A stretch of 64,000 bases of DNA. Source: Aquimarina sp. ERC-38 (lineage in GTDB: Bacteria; Bacteroidota; Bacteroidia; Flavobacteriales; Flavobacteriaceae). Location: NCBI RefSeq assembly GCF_026222555.1, contig NZ_CP098511.1, positions 4,073,501 to 4,137,500 of the forward strand, read 5' to 3'. This document shows, in pieces, positions 1-10,318 of the stretch. Made by a program: the position numbers and the translations under genes. The notes beneath the pieces were generated by a model. That model was not told where the DNA came from. It was given only the letters and a program-made list of their open reading frames with translations, and searched no databases. Every line of letters begins with the position of its first letter. The stretch's first letter is position 1.

Positions 1-3000
1 GAGATCATTAACTGTAATGATACCAAAGAATTTTGGAAAAAATATTTAGACAACTATCAAGCTGATTTACATACCTATAAAAAAGAGGAAGCTTCTTTTT
101 CTAGTGATGAATTAAAAGTCGACTATACATTATCGCCAAACTTAAGTAGGCAAATACTTGATTTAAGTGTAAAACTGGGAGTTCCAAGTGATATTATTTT
201 CTTGTCTATATATGGTTTAGTTCTTTCTAAATTTCGAACTAAAAATGATTTAGTAATTGGTAAAGTTGAAAACAATCGCTTAATAGAAGATGGAGGAGAA
301 CACATATTCGGATTACACCTTAATACTATTCCTTTTAGATTTACATTTGATAATGACGAAAAGGTATCCGAATATATTTTAGATATTTTTGAGAAAAAAA
401 AGGCTATAGAACCTTATAAGGGGTATCCTTATGGAAAGATTAAATCTTCTTTGAATTTAGTAGATGATATTTATCAGTATGCCTTCAACTACATTCATTT
501 TTATAAACTACAGGAACAACATTCAAATGATTTTGTCAATGTAAAATTAATTCATGAAAAAACAAACATTCCTGGCACGCTAAACGTCCAAAGGAATTTA
601 GAAAACTTCCAGTTGGATTTTTCTGGAAAAAATAATTTCATTAGTAAAAAAAATGCTTTACGCATCCTTCAATATACTAAGGATTATTTAAAAAACCTTG
701 TTGAAAATCCTGAGCAAAAAATTTCAGAAATAAAAGTTGTTAATCCTGTAGAAGAGGTGCGGATATTAAAGGAATTTACACCTGTTGATTTAGAAAAAAT
801 TCCAGAAAATATAACAATTATAGACTTGTTTGAGCAACAAGTCCTGTTACACCCTCACAAAACTGCAGTTGTATGTGGCGATGAATCTTTATCATACCAA
901 GGTCTAGACCTTAAATCTACCGAACTGTGTCGTTATTTGATCCATTCAGATATGATAACCAATGGTACCGTTGGTATTTGTTTACCAAAGTCTCTAGATA
1001 TGGTAGTGACCATTTTAGCGGTATTAAAGGCAGGAGCAGCCTATGTGCCCATAGATCCTAGTTATCCTCCTGAAAGAATTGATCATATCATAACAGATAG
1101 TCAATTAGATATGATAATTACGGATCAGTTAATTAATGATATGAGTGGTACAAAGGTCTTACACCTAAAAGAAACTTATAATAGCATTGCTGATAAAATT
1201 ATTGATAAAGCATGGCCTAAAGTTTCCCCTTCCAACGGTGCTTATATCATTTATACTTCGGGATCTACAGGTAAGCCCAAAGGTGTAAAAGTCAACCACA
1301 GAAGCCTGCTTAGTGTAGTTACGTGCTGGCAAAAAGAATTTGAATTGGACCATACTACTAATTTACTACAAGTGGCAAGTTTTGCCTTTGATGTATTTAT
1401 TGCAGACATGTGTAGAAGTATCCTTTTTGGGGGGAAATTAGTTTTATGTCCGGATGGTACACGGTTAGATTTTGATAAGGTCTACCATCTCATGGCTACA
1501 CAATCTATTAATCTTATTGATCTTACCCCTGGGTTTGCCATTCCATTTATGGACCATGTATATAAAAAATCATACGACGTATCATTTTTAAGACTATTGA
1601 TTTTAGGTTCTGACCTATGTAAAGCCTCTGACTTTAAATCCCTATTAGAGCGTTTTGGAGATGATATGCGTATTCTTAATTGTTACGGTACTACAGAAAC
1701 CACCATTGACAACTCATTTTATGAAGCCAAGAGTGTTGAAGATTTAGATAATTTATTTGCAGTCCCCATTGGTAAGCCGCTAAAAAATTCGAGGTTCTAC
1801 ATTTTAGATAAACAACAAAAATTAGTGCCAATAGGTGTTACCGGTGAATTGTACATCGGAGGGCACAGCCTATCGGAAGGATATTTAAATAACAAAACAC
1901 TTACAACATCTAAATTTATACCTAACCCTTTTGAGCCTTCTGAGCTATTATATCAAACAGGGGATCTTGCTAGTTGGTTACCTGATGGTAATGTTTCCAT
2001 ATTGGGAAGAAGTGATGATCAAGTTAAAATTAGAGGGTACCGTATTGAATTGGGAGAAATAGAAAACAGTTTAATTAAAAGCAAGTTGTTAAAAGAGTGT
2101 TGTGTAGCTGCTTTAGAAGACCCTCGCACAAAAAACAAAAGATTGGTAGCTTATACTGTTGTAGATACGGATAAAGGTAATACGAGTAACGGAGATCTTT
2201 TAGAATATTCAAAAAAACTCTTACCTGATTATATGGTCCCTGAGTTTTGGGTTGAAATAGAGGAACTCCCTTTAACAACCAATGGTAAAATTGATAGAAA
2301 AGCATTACCCATACCAGATTTTGAAACATCAAAGGAGGGTATAGGATATATAGCTCCATCTACTCCGGAAGAAATCGCGATCTGTAATATTATTGCAGAA
2401 GTATTAAACATAGAAAACGTAGGTGTTCAAGACGACTTCTTCATAATTGGAGGGGATAGTATTTTAGCGGTTCAAATAGCCCACTTAATTTCTACATCAC
2501 TTGATATTGAAATTAAGGCATCGGACATATTAATACACAAAACGGTGTCAGGTGTATTATCAAACACAACAAATAAGTCCCTTGTAAAGATAGATGTAGA
2601 AGATCATGGCTTAAAGAAAATTCCACTATCATTTTCACAAGAAAGATTATGGGCTATCGATCAGTTAAATGGAAGTCTTGAATATCATATTCCAGGAGTT
2701 TTCAGAATAAAAAAAGGCGCTATTAATATTAATAAATTCACCCTTGCTATACAAAAAATCCTGAAAAGACATGAGGTATTACGTACAACAATCAATTCTC
2801 AATTTGGTATTGGTTATCAAAGCGTACAAGAAGAAGCTAATTTTAAAGTCTCCGTAAGAAGTGTACGAGAAGAAAATTTAGAATCAGAGGTTTTGGAATT
2901 TATAAATAAAGCTTTCGATTTGAGTACAGATTATATGATCCGTACTAAAATTATTAACTTAGAATCTGGTGATCAAATTATTATTTTCGTGATGCATCAT

Positions 3001-6000
3001 ATTGCGTCAGACGGATGGTCTATTCCGATCTTCATTAATGAATTAACTTTATTCTATAATGATTTAAAAATAGATATTCCTGCTCCCGAAGTTCAATACA
3101 AAGATTATAGTATTTGGCAAAGAAATATATTAAAAGATGATCTTTTAGAAGAAAAATTAATATACTGGAAAAATAAATTAACAGGCATACCCACATTGAA
3201 GTTGCCTACAGATTTTCAAAGACCATTAGTGCGAAGTACTCTAGGTGAAAAGTATACTTTTGAAATCCCTAAAATAATTACTGACCAGCTAAGAGAAATT
3301 AGTAAGCGATATAAAGGCACGCTATTTATGACCTTATTGAGTATTTACAGAGTCTTATTATATAAATATTCAGGACAATCAGACATTGCTATAGGTACAC
3401 CTGTTGCCAATAGGCCTATAAGTCAGGTTAAAAGCCTAATAGGCTTTTTTGTTAATACTATTGTATTACGTAATCAAATTAAGGATCAGCCATTTGTAGA
3501 ATTCTTAAATATTGTAAAATCTAATACATTAGAAGCTTACAAGTATCAAGATGCACCCTTTGAAAAGGTACTAAATGCAGTAGATCATGATAGAAATTTT
3601 AGTACTACACCTCTATTTCAAACCATGATTAATCTTGTGAAAGATCATCAAGATGCAATTATTTTGGAAAATCAAGAGTTATTACAAGAAAATCATAAAA
3701 CCACTCATGCCGCATACGATATATCAATCGATTTTACCGAAAAAATTAATAATTCACTATCAGTAGATATTGAGTACCGTAGTGATTTATTTAAAAAAGA
3801 AAGTATCAAGAGGATTGCCGATAGCCTGATGGCAATTACTCAATTAATTATAATTAATCCTGAGCAAAAAATTTCAGAAATAAAAGTTGTTAATCCTGTA
3901 GAAGAGGCGCGGATATTAAAGGAATTTACACCTGTTGATTTAGAAAAAATTCCAGAAAATATAACAATTATAGACTTGTTTGAGCAACAAGTCCTGTTAC
4001 ACCCTCACAAAACTGCAGTTGTATGTGGCGATGAATCTTTATCATACCAAGGTCTAGACCTTAAATCTACCCAACTGTGTCGTTATTTGATCCATTCAGA
4101 TATGATAACCAATGGTACCATTGGTATTTGTTTACCAAAGTCTCTAGATATGGTAGTGACCATTTTAGCGGTATTAAAGGCAGGAGCAGCCTATGTGCCC
4201 ATAGATCCTAGTTATCCTCCTGAAAGAATTGATCATATCATAACAGATAGTCAATTAGATATGATAATTACGGATCAGTTAATTAATGATATGAGTGGTA
4301 CAAAGGTCTTACACCTAAAAGAAACTTATAATAGCATTGCTGATAAAATTATTGATAAAGCATGGCCTAAAGTTTCCCCTTCCAACGGTGCTTATATCAT
4401 TTATACTTCGGGATCTACAGGTAAGCCCAAAGGTGTAAAAGTCAACCACAGAAGCCTGCTTAGTGTAGTTACGTGCTGGCAAAAAGAATTTGAATTGGAC
4501 CATACTACTAATTTACTACAAGTGGCAAGCTTTGCCTTTGATGTATTTATTGCAGACATGTGTAGAAGTATCCTTTTTGGGGGAAAATTAGTTTTATGTC
4601 CGGATGGTACACGGTTAGATTTTGATAAGGTCTACCATCTCATGGCTACACAATCTATTAATCTTATTGATCTTACCCCTGGGTTTGCTATTCCATTTAT
4701 GGACCATGTATATAAAAAATCATACGACGTATCATTTTTAAGACTATTGATTTTAGGTTCTGACCTATGTAAAGCCTCTGACTTTAAATCCCTATTAGAG
4801 CGTTTTGGAGATGATATGCGTATTCTTAATTGTTACGGTACTACAGAAACCACCATTGACAACTCATTTTATGAAGCCAAGAGTGTTGAAGATTTAGATA
4901 ATTTATTTGCAGTCCCCATTGGTAAGCCGCTAAAAAATTCGAGGTTCTACATTTTAGATAAACAACAAAAATTAGTGCCAATAGGTGTTACCGGTGAATT
5001 GTACATCGGAGGGCACAGCCTATCGGAAGGATATTTAAATAACAAAACACTTACAACATCTAAATTTATACCTAACCCTTTTGAGCCTTCTGAGCTATTA
5101 TATCAAACAGGGGATCTTGCTAGTTGGTTACCTGATGGTAATGTTTCCATATTGGGAAGAAGTGATGATCAAGTTAAAATTAGAGGGTACCGTATTGAAT
5201 TGGGAGAAATAGAAAACAGTTTAATTAAAAGCAAGTTGTTGAAAGAGTGTTGTGTAGCTGCTTTAGAAGACCCTCGCACAAAAAACAAAAGATTGGTAGC
5301 TTATACTATTGTAGATACGGATAAAGGTAATACGAGTAACGGAGATCTTTTAGAATATTCAAAAAAACTCTTACCTGATTATATGGTCCCTGAGTTTTGG
5401 GTTGAAATAGAGGAACTCCCTTTAACAACCAATGGTAAAATTGATAGAAAAGCATTACCCATACCAGATTTTGAAACATCAAAGGAAGGTATAGGATATA
5501 TAGCTCCATCTACTCCGGAAGAAATCGCGATCTGTAATATTATTGCAGAGGTATTAAACATAGAAAATGTAGGTGTTCAAGACGACTTCTTTATAATCGG
5601 AGGGGATAGTATTAGTGCTATAAGGGTAGTTTCAAAAATAAATGAAGAACTAGATATTGGTATTACGGTATCAGACATCTTTAGCTATAAATCAGCGAAA
5701 GGTTTTTTAGAAAGAAAAAAAGAAAAACAATTAGAAACAGATATCGCTGAAATTAAAGTCGCAGACTATGAAGTTCTAACTCATGATCCTACTTGTAACA
5801 TTAGGGTAAAATCTAATTTCGCTTTAAAAAGCACACAAAATCATCAAATTCGGACAAAGGGTTTAAGTGTACAAGAAAAAGTGCTTTCTCTTGAAAAGAA
5901 ATATTTACATCAATTTAATGAAAGTATAATCTCTTTTAAAGAGTACGGAATGACACCTGTTCAAGAGATCATACTGAATTATACTCCTAATGTTAAAAAC

Positions 6001-7197
6001 AATAATTTATGTATTTATTTGCCTTTTCCAAATAATGTTAATATAGATCAATTTAATAACAACTTTAAATCGCTTATTAATAGGCACAGTATTTTCAGAA
6101 GTATTTTTGATCAGAAAAATAAAAGTTTAAAGGAACTTATTCTAGATCCTAATAAAGAAATAACAATTCCGGTATATGAATTATCTGAATCAGATGATTT
6201 TATAACGTGCAAGAATTTCATATTCGAAACTTTTTTTAATGCTTTTAGTATTAATGATAGTCTAGCTTATAGAATTTTATTATTACAAAATTTCAAATCT
6301 GAATATAGTCTCTGTTTAGTAATAAATCATTTAATTTTTGATTTTACCTCGCTAGAAATTATATACAAAAGTCTAGGGATGTGTTTAGAAAATACGTTTC
6401 CTTTAAAAGAAAATTATAAATTCAATACTTTATATGATTATAACAAAGAAATGAATCTGAAAAAAATGAGACTAGAAGGGAATAATTTCTATCTGGATTT
6501 CATTAAAAAATATAAGGATTCTATAAGAATAACAGATGAAGAACTAAAAAGAAGACTGAGTTTTTCAAAAGATAAAAAATCAAATAATTATAATTTCAGT
6601 TTCGATAACGATGAGATTAAAATAATTCATAAGCATTACGAGTTACATGATACGAATATTCAATTCTTTTGGTATTTAGTATGCTTGAAATACTTTGCAG
6701 GTATATTAGATAGTATAGAAAATATTCCTTTTGTTTTTCCAAGTCATGGACGATATTTCAAAAATGAAGAAAACTATTTTGGAATAGTTGCTGATTTACA
6801 TGATATAGTTCCTATGTTTTTAGAAGTGAGTAAAATAAAATCTTTAAGAACATCTTTAAATCATTTTAAAGAAAGGTTAGAACTCATAAAATATGGTAAG
6901 TTAAATTATTTGAATTTGATGCGAGAATATTGTGACATCAATGAATTAGATCCTCCTAATCCAGCATTTAGATTACGTTTTCATTTAGACCGCGAATTTG
7001 AAAATGACGATAAATTATACCAAAGTTTGGAAATTGTCCATCCTGCTTCAAATGATTTTTTTTATAGTTTAACATTTATAATTAACATTACTTACAGTAG
7101 TTCTAAAGGAATACATATTAATATAAAAACACCTTATCATCTAGAAATTAATAAAAATGATTTTCACAAGATTTTAAACATACCTCTGACAACCTAG
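1..7197 (+). CDS. Non-ribosomal peptide synthetase, 3' part (C-A-T-C-A-T-C)
   Basis: The frame is open from base 1 with no start, so the gene begins outside the window; 2398 residues are visible. Domains in order: C-terminal half of a condensation domain (residues 1-235); adenylation 1 (about 270-765, with YTSGSTGKPKG, NCYGTTETT and NGKIDRKALP); carrier 1 (GGDS, Ser820); condensation 2 (about 873-1285, with HHIASDG at His999-Gly1005); adenylation 2 (about 1320-1817); carrier 2 (Ser1870); and a divergent condensation-like domain to the end. No thioesterase or reductase follows. The two A-T units are nearly identical, so both probably load the same amino acid. Residues aligned by eye with the GrsA pocket read D,V,A,G,I,G,C,I,D in both; I do not assign a substrate. 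The product is made on the enzyme in the cytoplasm, and the exporter 34 bases downstream fits its secretion. Confidence 0.95.
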   Translation, partial: EIINCNDTKEFWKKYLDNYQADLHTYKKEEASFSSDELKVDYTLSPNLSRQILDLSVKLGVPSDIIFLSIYGLVLSKFRTKNDLVIGKVENNRLIEDGGEHIFGLHLNTIPFRFTFDNDEKVSEYILDIFEKKKAIEPYKGYPYGKIKSSLNLVDDIYQYAFNYIHFYKLQEQHSNDFVNVKLIHEKTNIPGTLNVQRNLENFQLDFSGKNNFISKKNALRILQYTKDYLKNLVENPEQKISEIKVVNPVEEVRILKEFTPVDLEKIPENITIIDLFEQQVLLHPHKTAVVCGDESLSYQGLDLKSTELCRYLIHSDMITNGTVGICLPKSLDMVVTILAVLKAGAAYVPIDPSYPPERIDHIITDSQLDMIITDQLINDMSGTKVLHLKETYNSIADKIIDKAWPKVSPSNGAYIIYTSGSTGKPKGVKVNHRSLLSVVTCWQKEFELDHTTNLLQVASFAFDVFIADMCRSILFGGKLVLCPDGTRLDFDKVYHLMATQSINLIDLTPGFAIPFMDHVYKKSYDVSFLRLLILGSDLCKASDFKSLLERFGDDMRILNCYGTTETTIDNSFYEAKSVEDLDNLFAVPIGKPLKNSRFYILDKQQKLVPIGVTGELYIGGHSLSEGYLNNKTLTTSKFIPNPFEPSELLYQTGDLASWLPDGNVSILGRSDDQVKIRGYRIELGEIENSLIKSKLLKECCVAALEDPRTKNKRLVAYTVVDTDKGNTSNGDLLEYSKKLLPDYMVPEFWVEIEELPLTTNGKIDRKALPIPDFETSKEGIGYIAPSTPEEIAICNIIAEVLNIENVGVQDDFFIIGGDSILAVQIAHLISTSLDIEIKASDILIHKTVSGVLSNTTNKSLVKIDVEDHGLKKIPLSFSQERLWAIDQLNGSLEYHIPGVFRIKKGAININKFTLAIQKILKRHEVLRTTINSQFGIGYQSVQEEANFKVSVRSVREENLESEVLEFINKAFDLSTDYMIRTKIINLESGDQIIIFVMHHIASDGWSIPIFINELTLFYNDLKIDIPAPEVQYKDYSIWQRNILKDDLLEEKLIYWKNKLTGIPTLKLPTDFQRPLVRSTLGEKYTFEIPKIITDQLREISKRYKGTLFMTLLSIYRVLLYKYSGQSDIAIGTPVANRPISQVKSLIGFFVNTIVLRNQIKDQPFVEFLNIVKSNTLEAYKYQDAPFEKVLNAVDHDRNFSTTPLFQTMINLVKDHQDAIILENQELLQENHKTTHAAYDISIDFTEKINNSLSVDIEYRSDLFKKESIKRIADSLMAITQLIIINPEQKISEIKVVNPVEEARILKEFTPVDLEKIPENITIIDLFEQQVLLHPHKTAVVCGDESLSYQGLDLKSTQLCRYLIHSDMITNGTIGICLPKSLDMVVTILAVLKAGAAYVPIDPSYPPERIDHIITDSQLDMIITDQLINDMSGTKVLHLKETYNSIADKIIDKAWPKVSPSNGAYIIYTSGSTGKPKGVKVNHRSLLSVVTCWQKEFELDHTTNLLQVASFAFDVFIADMCRSILFGGKLVLCPDGTRLDFDKVYHLMATQSINLIDLTPGFAIPFMDHVYKKSYDVSFLRLLILGSDLCKASDFKSLLERFGDDMRILNCYGTTETTIDNSFYEAKSVEDLDNLFAVPIGKPLKNSRFYILDKQQKLVPIGVTGELYIGGHSLSEGYLNNKTLTTSKFIPNPFEPSELLYQTGDLASWLPDGNVSILGRSDDQVKIRGYRIELGEIENSLIKSKLLKECCVAALEDPRTKNKRLVAYTIVDTDKGNTSNGDLLEYSKKLLPDYMVPEFWVEIEELPLTTNGKIDRKALPIPDFETSKEGIGYIAPSTPEEIAICNIIAEVLNIENVGVQDDFFIIGGDSISAIRVVSKINEELDIGITVSDIFSYKSAKGFLERKKEKQLETDIAEIKVADYEVLTHDPTCNIRVKSNFALKSTQNHQIRTKGLSVQEKVLSLEKKYLHQFNESIISFKEYGMTPVQEIILNYTPNVKNNNLCIYLPFPNNVNIDQFNNNFKSLINRHSIFRSIFDQKNKSLKELILDPNKEITIPVYELSESDDFITCKNFIFETFFNAFSINDSLAYRILLLQNFKSEYSLCLVINHLIFDFTSLEIIYKSLGMCLENTFPLKENYKFNTLYDYNKEMNLKKMRLEGNNFYLDFIKKYKDSIRITDEELKRRLSFSKDKKSNNYNFSFDNDEIKIIHKHYELHDTNIQFFWYLVCLKYFAGILDSIENIPFVFPSHGRYFKNEENYFGIVADLHDIVPMFLEVSKIKSLRTSLNHFKERLELIKYGKLNYLNLMREYCDINELDPPNPAFRLRFHLDREFENDDKLYQSLEIVHPASNDFFYSLTFIINITYSSSKGIHINIKTPYHLEINKNDFHKILNIPLTT
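706..2463 (+). repeat. Duplicated A-T segment, copy 1
   Basis: This 1758-base stretch of the NRPS gene is repeated 3150 bases downstream (3856-5613) with about 13 base differences by eye, giving four residue changes. It covers the whole adenylation domain and the carrier domain up to its active serine. Identity stops sharply after the GGDS codon and at the condensation/adenylation linker. Confidence 0.95.
3856..5613 (+). repeat. Duplicated A-T segment, copy 2
   Basis: Second copy of the near-identical adenylation-carrier DNA. The flanking condensation domains are not repeated, so this is a domain-level duplication or gene conversion, not duplication of a whole module. Confidence 0.95.
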
Positions 7198-7231
7198 AAT
7201 TATTTTCTTAGAAATATTTACATAGATAAGT

Positions 7232-8506
7232 ATGAAAAAAATATATGTATATATATTATTGTTATCAGTATCTCTAATGGGAACTAGGCTAACAGATTTT
7301 GTACTGGGGATATGGTTACTGGACTTAGATGATCAAGGTGTTATATTATATTCTTTAACTTGGTTTTTTTCACTGGCACCGTCGATCTTGCTTGGTCCTT
7401 TAATAAGTAGTATAGTTGATCGGTGGGATAAAAATAAAATAATTTTTTTTGGACAGCTTATAGCTGGTATAGGTAGCTTAATTTTAATGATTCTGTATTA
7501 TTTTAATGCATTATTACCATGGTACATTTTTATAATTACAATGATAAGTTCTATATGCTTTTCTTTTGTTTTTAAAAGTTTTAATAGGTGTATTCCGGAA
7601 ATTGTTCCTCAAGAAAAGCTAATTAAAACCAATGGTCTAATAAGTTCAGTTTATGAAGTCATTGAGATTGGGGTGCCAATTGCAGCCCCAATTTTTTATA
7701 AAATAATAAGTTTAGGTAATTTTTTTCTAATAGATTTTTTAACCTTTATTATTCCAGTAACCTTCTTCTTAATTATAAAATTACCTTCAACTACTAGATC
7801 AGGTCAAGCTTTGAATTTACTTACTGATTTCAAAATTTTCAGGGGTTTTATAAATAGAAACAAAGAGTTAAAAGTACTTATACTATATTCGATGTTCACC
7901 GCATTTATAATAGGAATGTTGAATATTTTATTCACTCCTTTAATTCTAGATTATTCAAATGAATATGCTCTTAGTGTTATATTTATTTTTTTAAGTTTAG
8001 GTGGACTATCGGCAGGCCTTGTGTCAATTGGACAAAACAGACTTAGTAAAACACTAAATCCTATTAGATTAAATATTAGGATGGGATTAATGATAAGTAT
8101 AATTCTAATTATATCATCAATATATTTTAGCATATATACGATTGCTTTGGGTGGTATGTGTGTTCTTTTTCTATTTAATTTTAGTAGTATTATAAAAAAA
8201 TCTTTTTTTCAAACTGTAATTCCTCCAAAAATTCAAGGAAGAGTCTTAGGCTATATCTCAATTTTTATAGGAATTTCAGAATCATTTGCGTATTTGATTT
8301 CTGGTTTTATTATTGATTCTTTAAGAGAATTTTTAAAAAATCAAAAATTAAGATTTATTCCTAATTATACAGACACTTATATCTCAGCCGCTATTATTCT
8401 ATTGATTTTATTAATGGGTATCTTCCATTTTATCATATCCGCTTTAATAAATAAAAAGAAAAAAATTTTTGTGCTTGATAATTTATACAAACAACATACT
8501 GTTTAA
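7232..8506 (+). CDS. MFS exporter linked to the NRPS
   Basis: A 424-residue integral membrane protein with about ten to twelve hydrophobic segments and a typical MFS loop after helix 2 (DRWDKNKI). It resembles the MFS exporters of the enterobactin/antibiotic efflux type often found beside peptide synthetase genes. It starts 34 bases after the NRPS stop on the same strand, so it is probably co-transcribed. The likely role is export of the NRPS product or self-protection across the inner membrane. The family call comes from hydropathy and loop motifs; the substrate is inferred from position only. Confidence 0.8.
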   Translation: MKKIYVYILLLSVSLMGTRLTDFVLGIWLLDLDDQGVILYSLTWFFSLAPSILLGPLISSIVDRWDKNKIIFFGQLIAGIGSLILMILYYFNALLPWYIFIITMISSICFSFVFKSFNRCIPEIVPQEKLIKTNGLISSVYEVIEIGVPIAAPIFYKIISLGNFFLIDFLTFIIPVTFFLIIKLPSTTRSGQALNLLTDFKIFRGFINRNKELKVLILYSMFTAFIIGMLNILFTPLILDYSNEYALSVIFIFLSLGGLSAGLVSIGQNRLSKTLNPIRLNIRMGLMISIILIISSIYFSIYTIALGGMCVLFLFNFSSIIKKSFFQTVIPPKIQGRVLGYISIFIGISESFAYLISGFIIDSLREFLKNQKLRFIPNYTDTYISAAIILLILLMGIFHFIISALINKKKKIFVLDNLYKQHTV

Positions 8507-8908
8507 CAAAAAGAAAAAGTTTAAGATGAATCTTTAGTCTTACGAAATAAAAGATTTAAATTAGAACTTAAGATTTAAAAAAAGCTTTCACATTTTATTC
8601 AATAACACCTGGAAATAGTTTACAATAAAAAGATATTGTATTCTTCGATAATTCACAAAATCCTACATGAAATCGAACCAGTATGTTTTACAATAAAATC
8701 GACACAACACAACAGCTCTTAGTCCATAAAAACAGCCAGATTCTTATTTTAAACCTGCAAATTAAAAGCTGTTTTTAAAATAGAGTTACTAACAATACAG
8801 TAGTAATATTTTAAATTACTACCCGAAATAGGTGCTTACTATTTTGAAAAGATTATTTTTAAAACCTTACATATTTGTAAAAAATTTTAAAAAGAATAGC
8901 TAAATTCT
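8507..8908. other. Intergenic, no gene seen
   Basis: About 400 bases of very AT-rich DNA between the convergent MFS and lipoprotein genes. A weak inverted repeat (AAAAACAGC near 8727, GCTGTTTTT near 8770) with a long loop could help terminate transcription. Nothing else is supported. Confidence 0.5.
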
Positions 8909-9379
8909 TTATCTAGAATAAATTAACAGGAATGTGTTTGAATCACTATCCTCATTACTAAATATTTCTGTCAATTTTAAGGTATTATTATTATCCTCCA
9001 AAGAAATACTATATGTTATAGTCTCATCTAGATTTCCTGAACTATCTAAGAATTCAACCCTACCTTGATCTGAAGAAATTATTTCAAAAGTACCATTTAC
9101 AAATTGAGCAGGACCGCAAGTATCCGGAGATGATTCAATTGGTTCAAAAAAGGCTTGTGTAAATGTCATGTCTGATGAAATTTCAATAAATTCTAAAGAT
9201 TGGCAAGTTGATAAATCTAAACTCTTATCATTAATTCTTATATCTACAATATTCCAAGTACCTGCGACATCTTCTATAGTTAGAGAGTTTTCATTTTCAG
9301 TATTGCTTGAAGAGCTGTCATCATCCCCACAAGAAGAAAGTATTAATAACGGTAACAGTAAAAAAAGTATTTTTCTCAT
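8909..9379 (-). CDS. Small lipoprotein, lipocalin-like
   Basis: A 156-residue protein with a lipoprotein signal (MRKILFLLLPLLILSSC, lipidation Cys17) and a Ser/Asp/Asn-rich spacer, so it is probably anchored to a membrane facing the periplasm or surface. The rest, with a GTWNIVDIRIND start and a C-terminal TFLLIYSR strand, looks like the small lipocalin-like lipoproteins common in Flavobacteriaceae. It stands alone, convergent with the exporter gene. The ligand is unknown. Confidence 0.75.
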   Translation of the reverse strand: MRKILFLLLPLLILSSCGDDDSSSSNTENENSLTIEDVAGTWNIVDIRINDKSLDLSTCQSLEFIEISSDMTFTQAFFEPIESSPDTCGPAQFVNGTFEIISSDQGRVEFLDSSGNLDETITYSISLEDNNNTLKLTEIFSNEDSDSNTFLLIYSR

Positions 9380-9535
9380 AATTATCTAAAAAAGTTTATG
9401 TTTTAAATTTTTGAGCTTGTCATGATGTAAGTATTGACGTATTTATTTTAAATACTTACAAAATATTATAAATAAAACTTCATTTTTAGATATAATTGGC
9501 TGTTTTGGAGCGACCATATTAGATATGTTGGTCAC

Positions 9536-9897
9536 TTATCGATCTACTTTTTGTTGGATTAGTTGTTTTCGCTTGGTAATTACTACTTCATCCAACTCCT
9601 GCCCTCCTTCTTCTAAAACGATGGTACCTACGATCGGTTGGGTGGGGTATATTTTTTTGGTTACGAATCCTACAAAACTAATTTCCAGATATATGTTTTT
9701 ATTCTTGATATGGATGGTAAAATCCCCATTTCATTAGAAACTACACCGTTGATTAGGGAATTATTAGTTTTATCCTTTGCAGTGATGTTAGCATAGGCAA
9801 TAGGTTGATTTTATGGGTCTACAATTTTTCCGGTAAAGTCTTGTCCGAAACTAAACGAAAAGATAAAAGCAATTAAAAGTGTGGTGATGGTTTTCAT
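9536..9897 (-). pseudogene. Remnant of a TonB-receptor-type outer membrane protein (N-terminus only)
   Basis: Reading from the ATG at 9897, a signal peptide (MKTITTLLIAFIFSFSFG, then QDF) is followed by GKIVDP and an in-frame stop. The matching sequence continues (QPIAYANI, then in a shifted frame SFVGFVTKKIYP, TIVLEEGGQELDEVVITKRK) and ends in a stop after VDR. This order is the carboxypeptidase-like regulatory domain plus the first plug residues of flavobacterial outer membrane beta-barrel proteins, normally 700-900 residues. Stops, at least one frameshift and loss of the whole barrel show it is dead. Confidence 0.75.
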
Positions 9898-10318
9898 AAT
9901 ATTATTGGTTTTTAATGAATGATACGCCAAAAGTATTCTGAGAAAGCAGTCTTCAAAATAGCTATGTCATGAGTTCACGGAAAAATGAAATGAATCAGAG
10001 GAAATTAAAAATGTAATTTAATTCCGGAAGTAAAGAAGGTATTCTTAAATCTATTAAATCGAAAGGTGCGATGTAATTAATCGCCTTATTTTATGCATTT
10101 ATTCTCTCCGATTGTTTTACAATTAAAAGGCGAGGTAAGTTTTACTATTACTGGTAATCATCAACTTGTAAAAGTTTTTGTACGCTTATAAGCCGAAATG
10201 GATGTACATACAATACTTTTAAATTAGTGTAATTTCCCTTAGATTTGCAAAGAAAATATATGGAATATTAAGGATATATGTCTTTTATATTGTTGTTGGC
10301 AGTAATTTGACAAAACAT
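9898..10318. other. Intergenic, no gene seen
   Basis: About 420 bases upstream of the small-gene cluster. I found no convincing reading frame, RNA gene or terminator. The last bases (GTTGTTGGCAGTAATTT near 10291) resemble the junction sequence ahead of cassette-type genes but do not match the long repeat downstream. Confidence 0.4.

Noticed and set aside
2075..5561. Minus-strand frames inside the NRPS gene
   Set aside because: They occur twice at 3150-base spacing because the coding DNA underneath is duplicated; no protein-like features.
202..7197. NRPS gene starting at the first internal start codon in the frame (202)
   Set aside because: The same frame is open from base 1 and already reads as condensation-domain sequence, so the gene is truncated by the window edge.
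9168..9389. Plus-strand frame over the lipoprotein gene
   Set aside because: Shadow of the lipoprotein gene, which has a clear signal peptide and lipobox.
9525..9737. Plus-strand 70-codon frame
   Set aside because: Antisense to the TonB-receptor remnant, whose minus-strand pieces match a known protein architecture.
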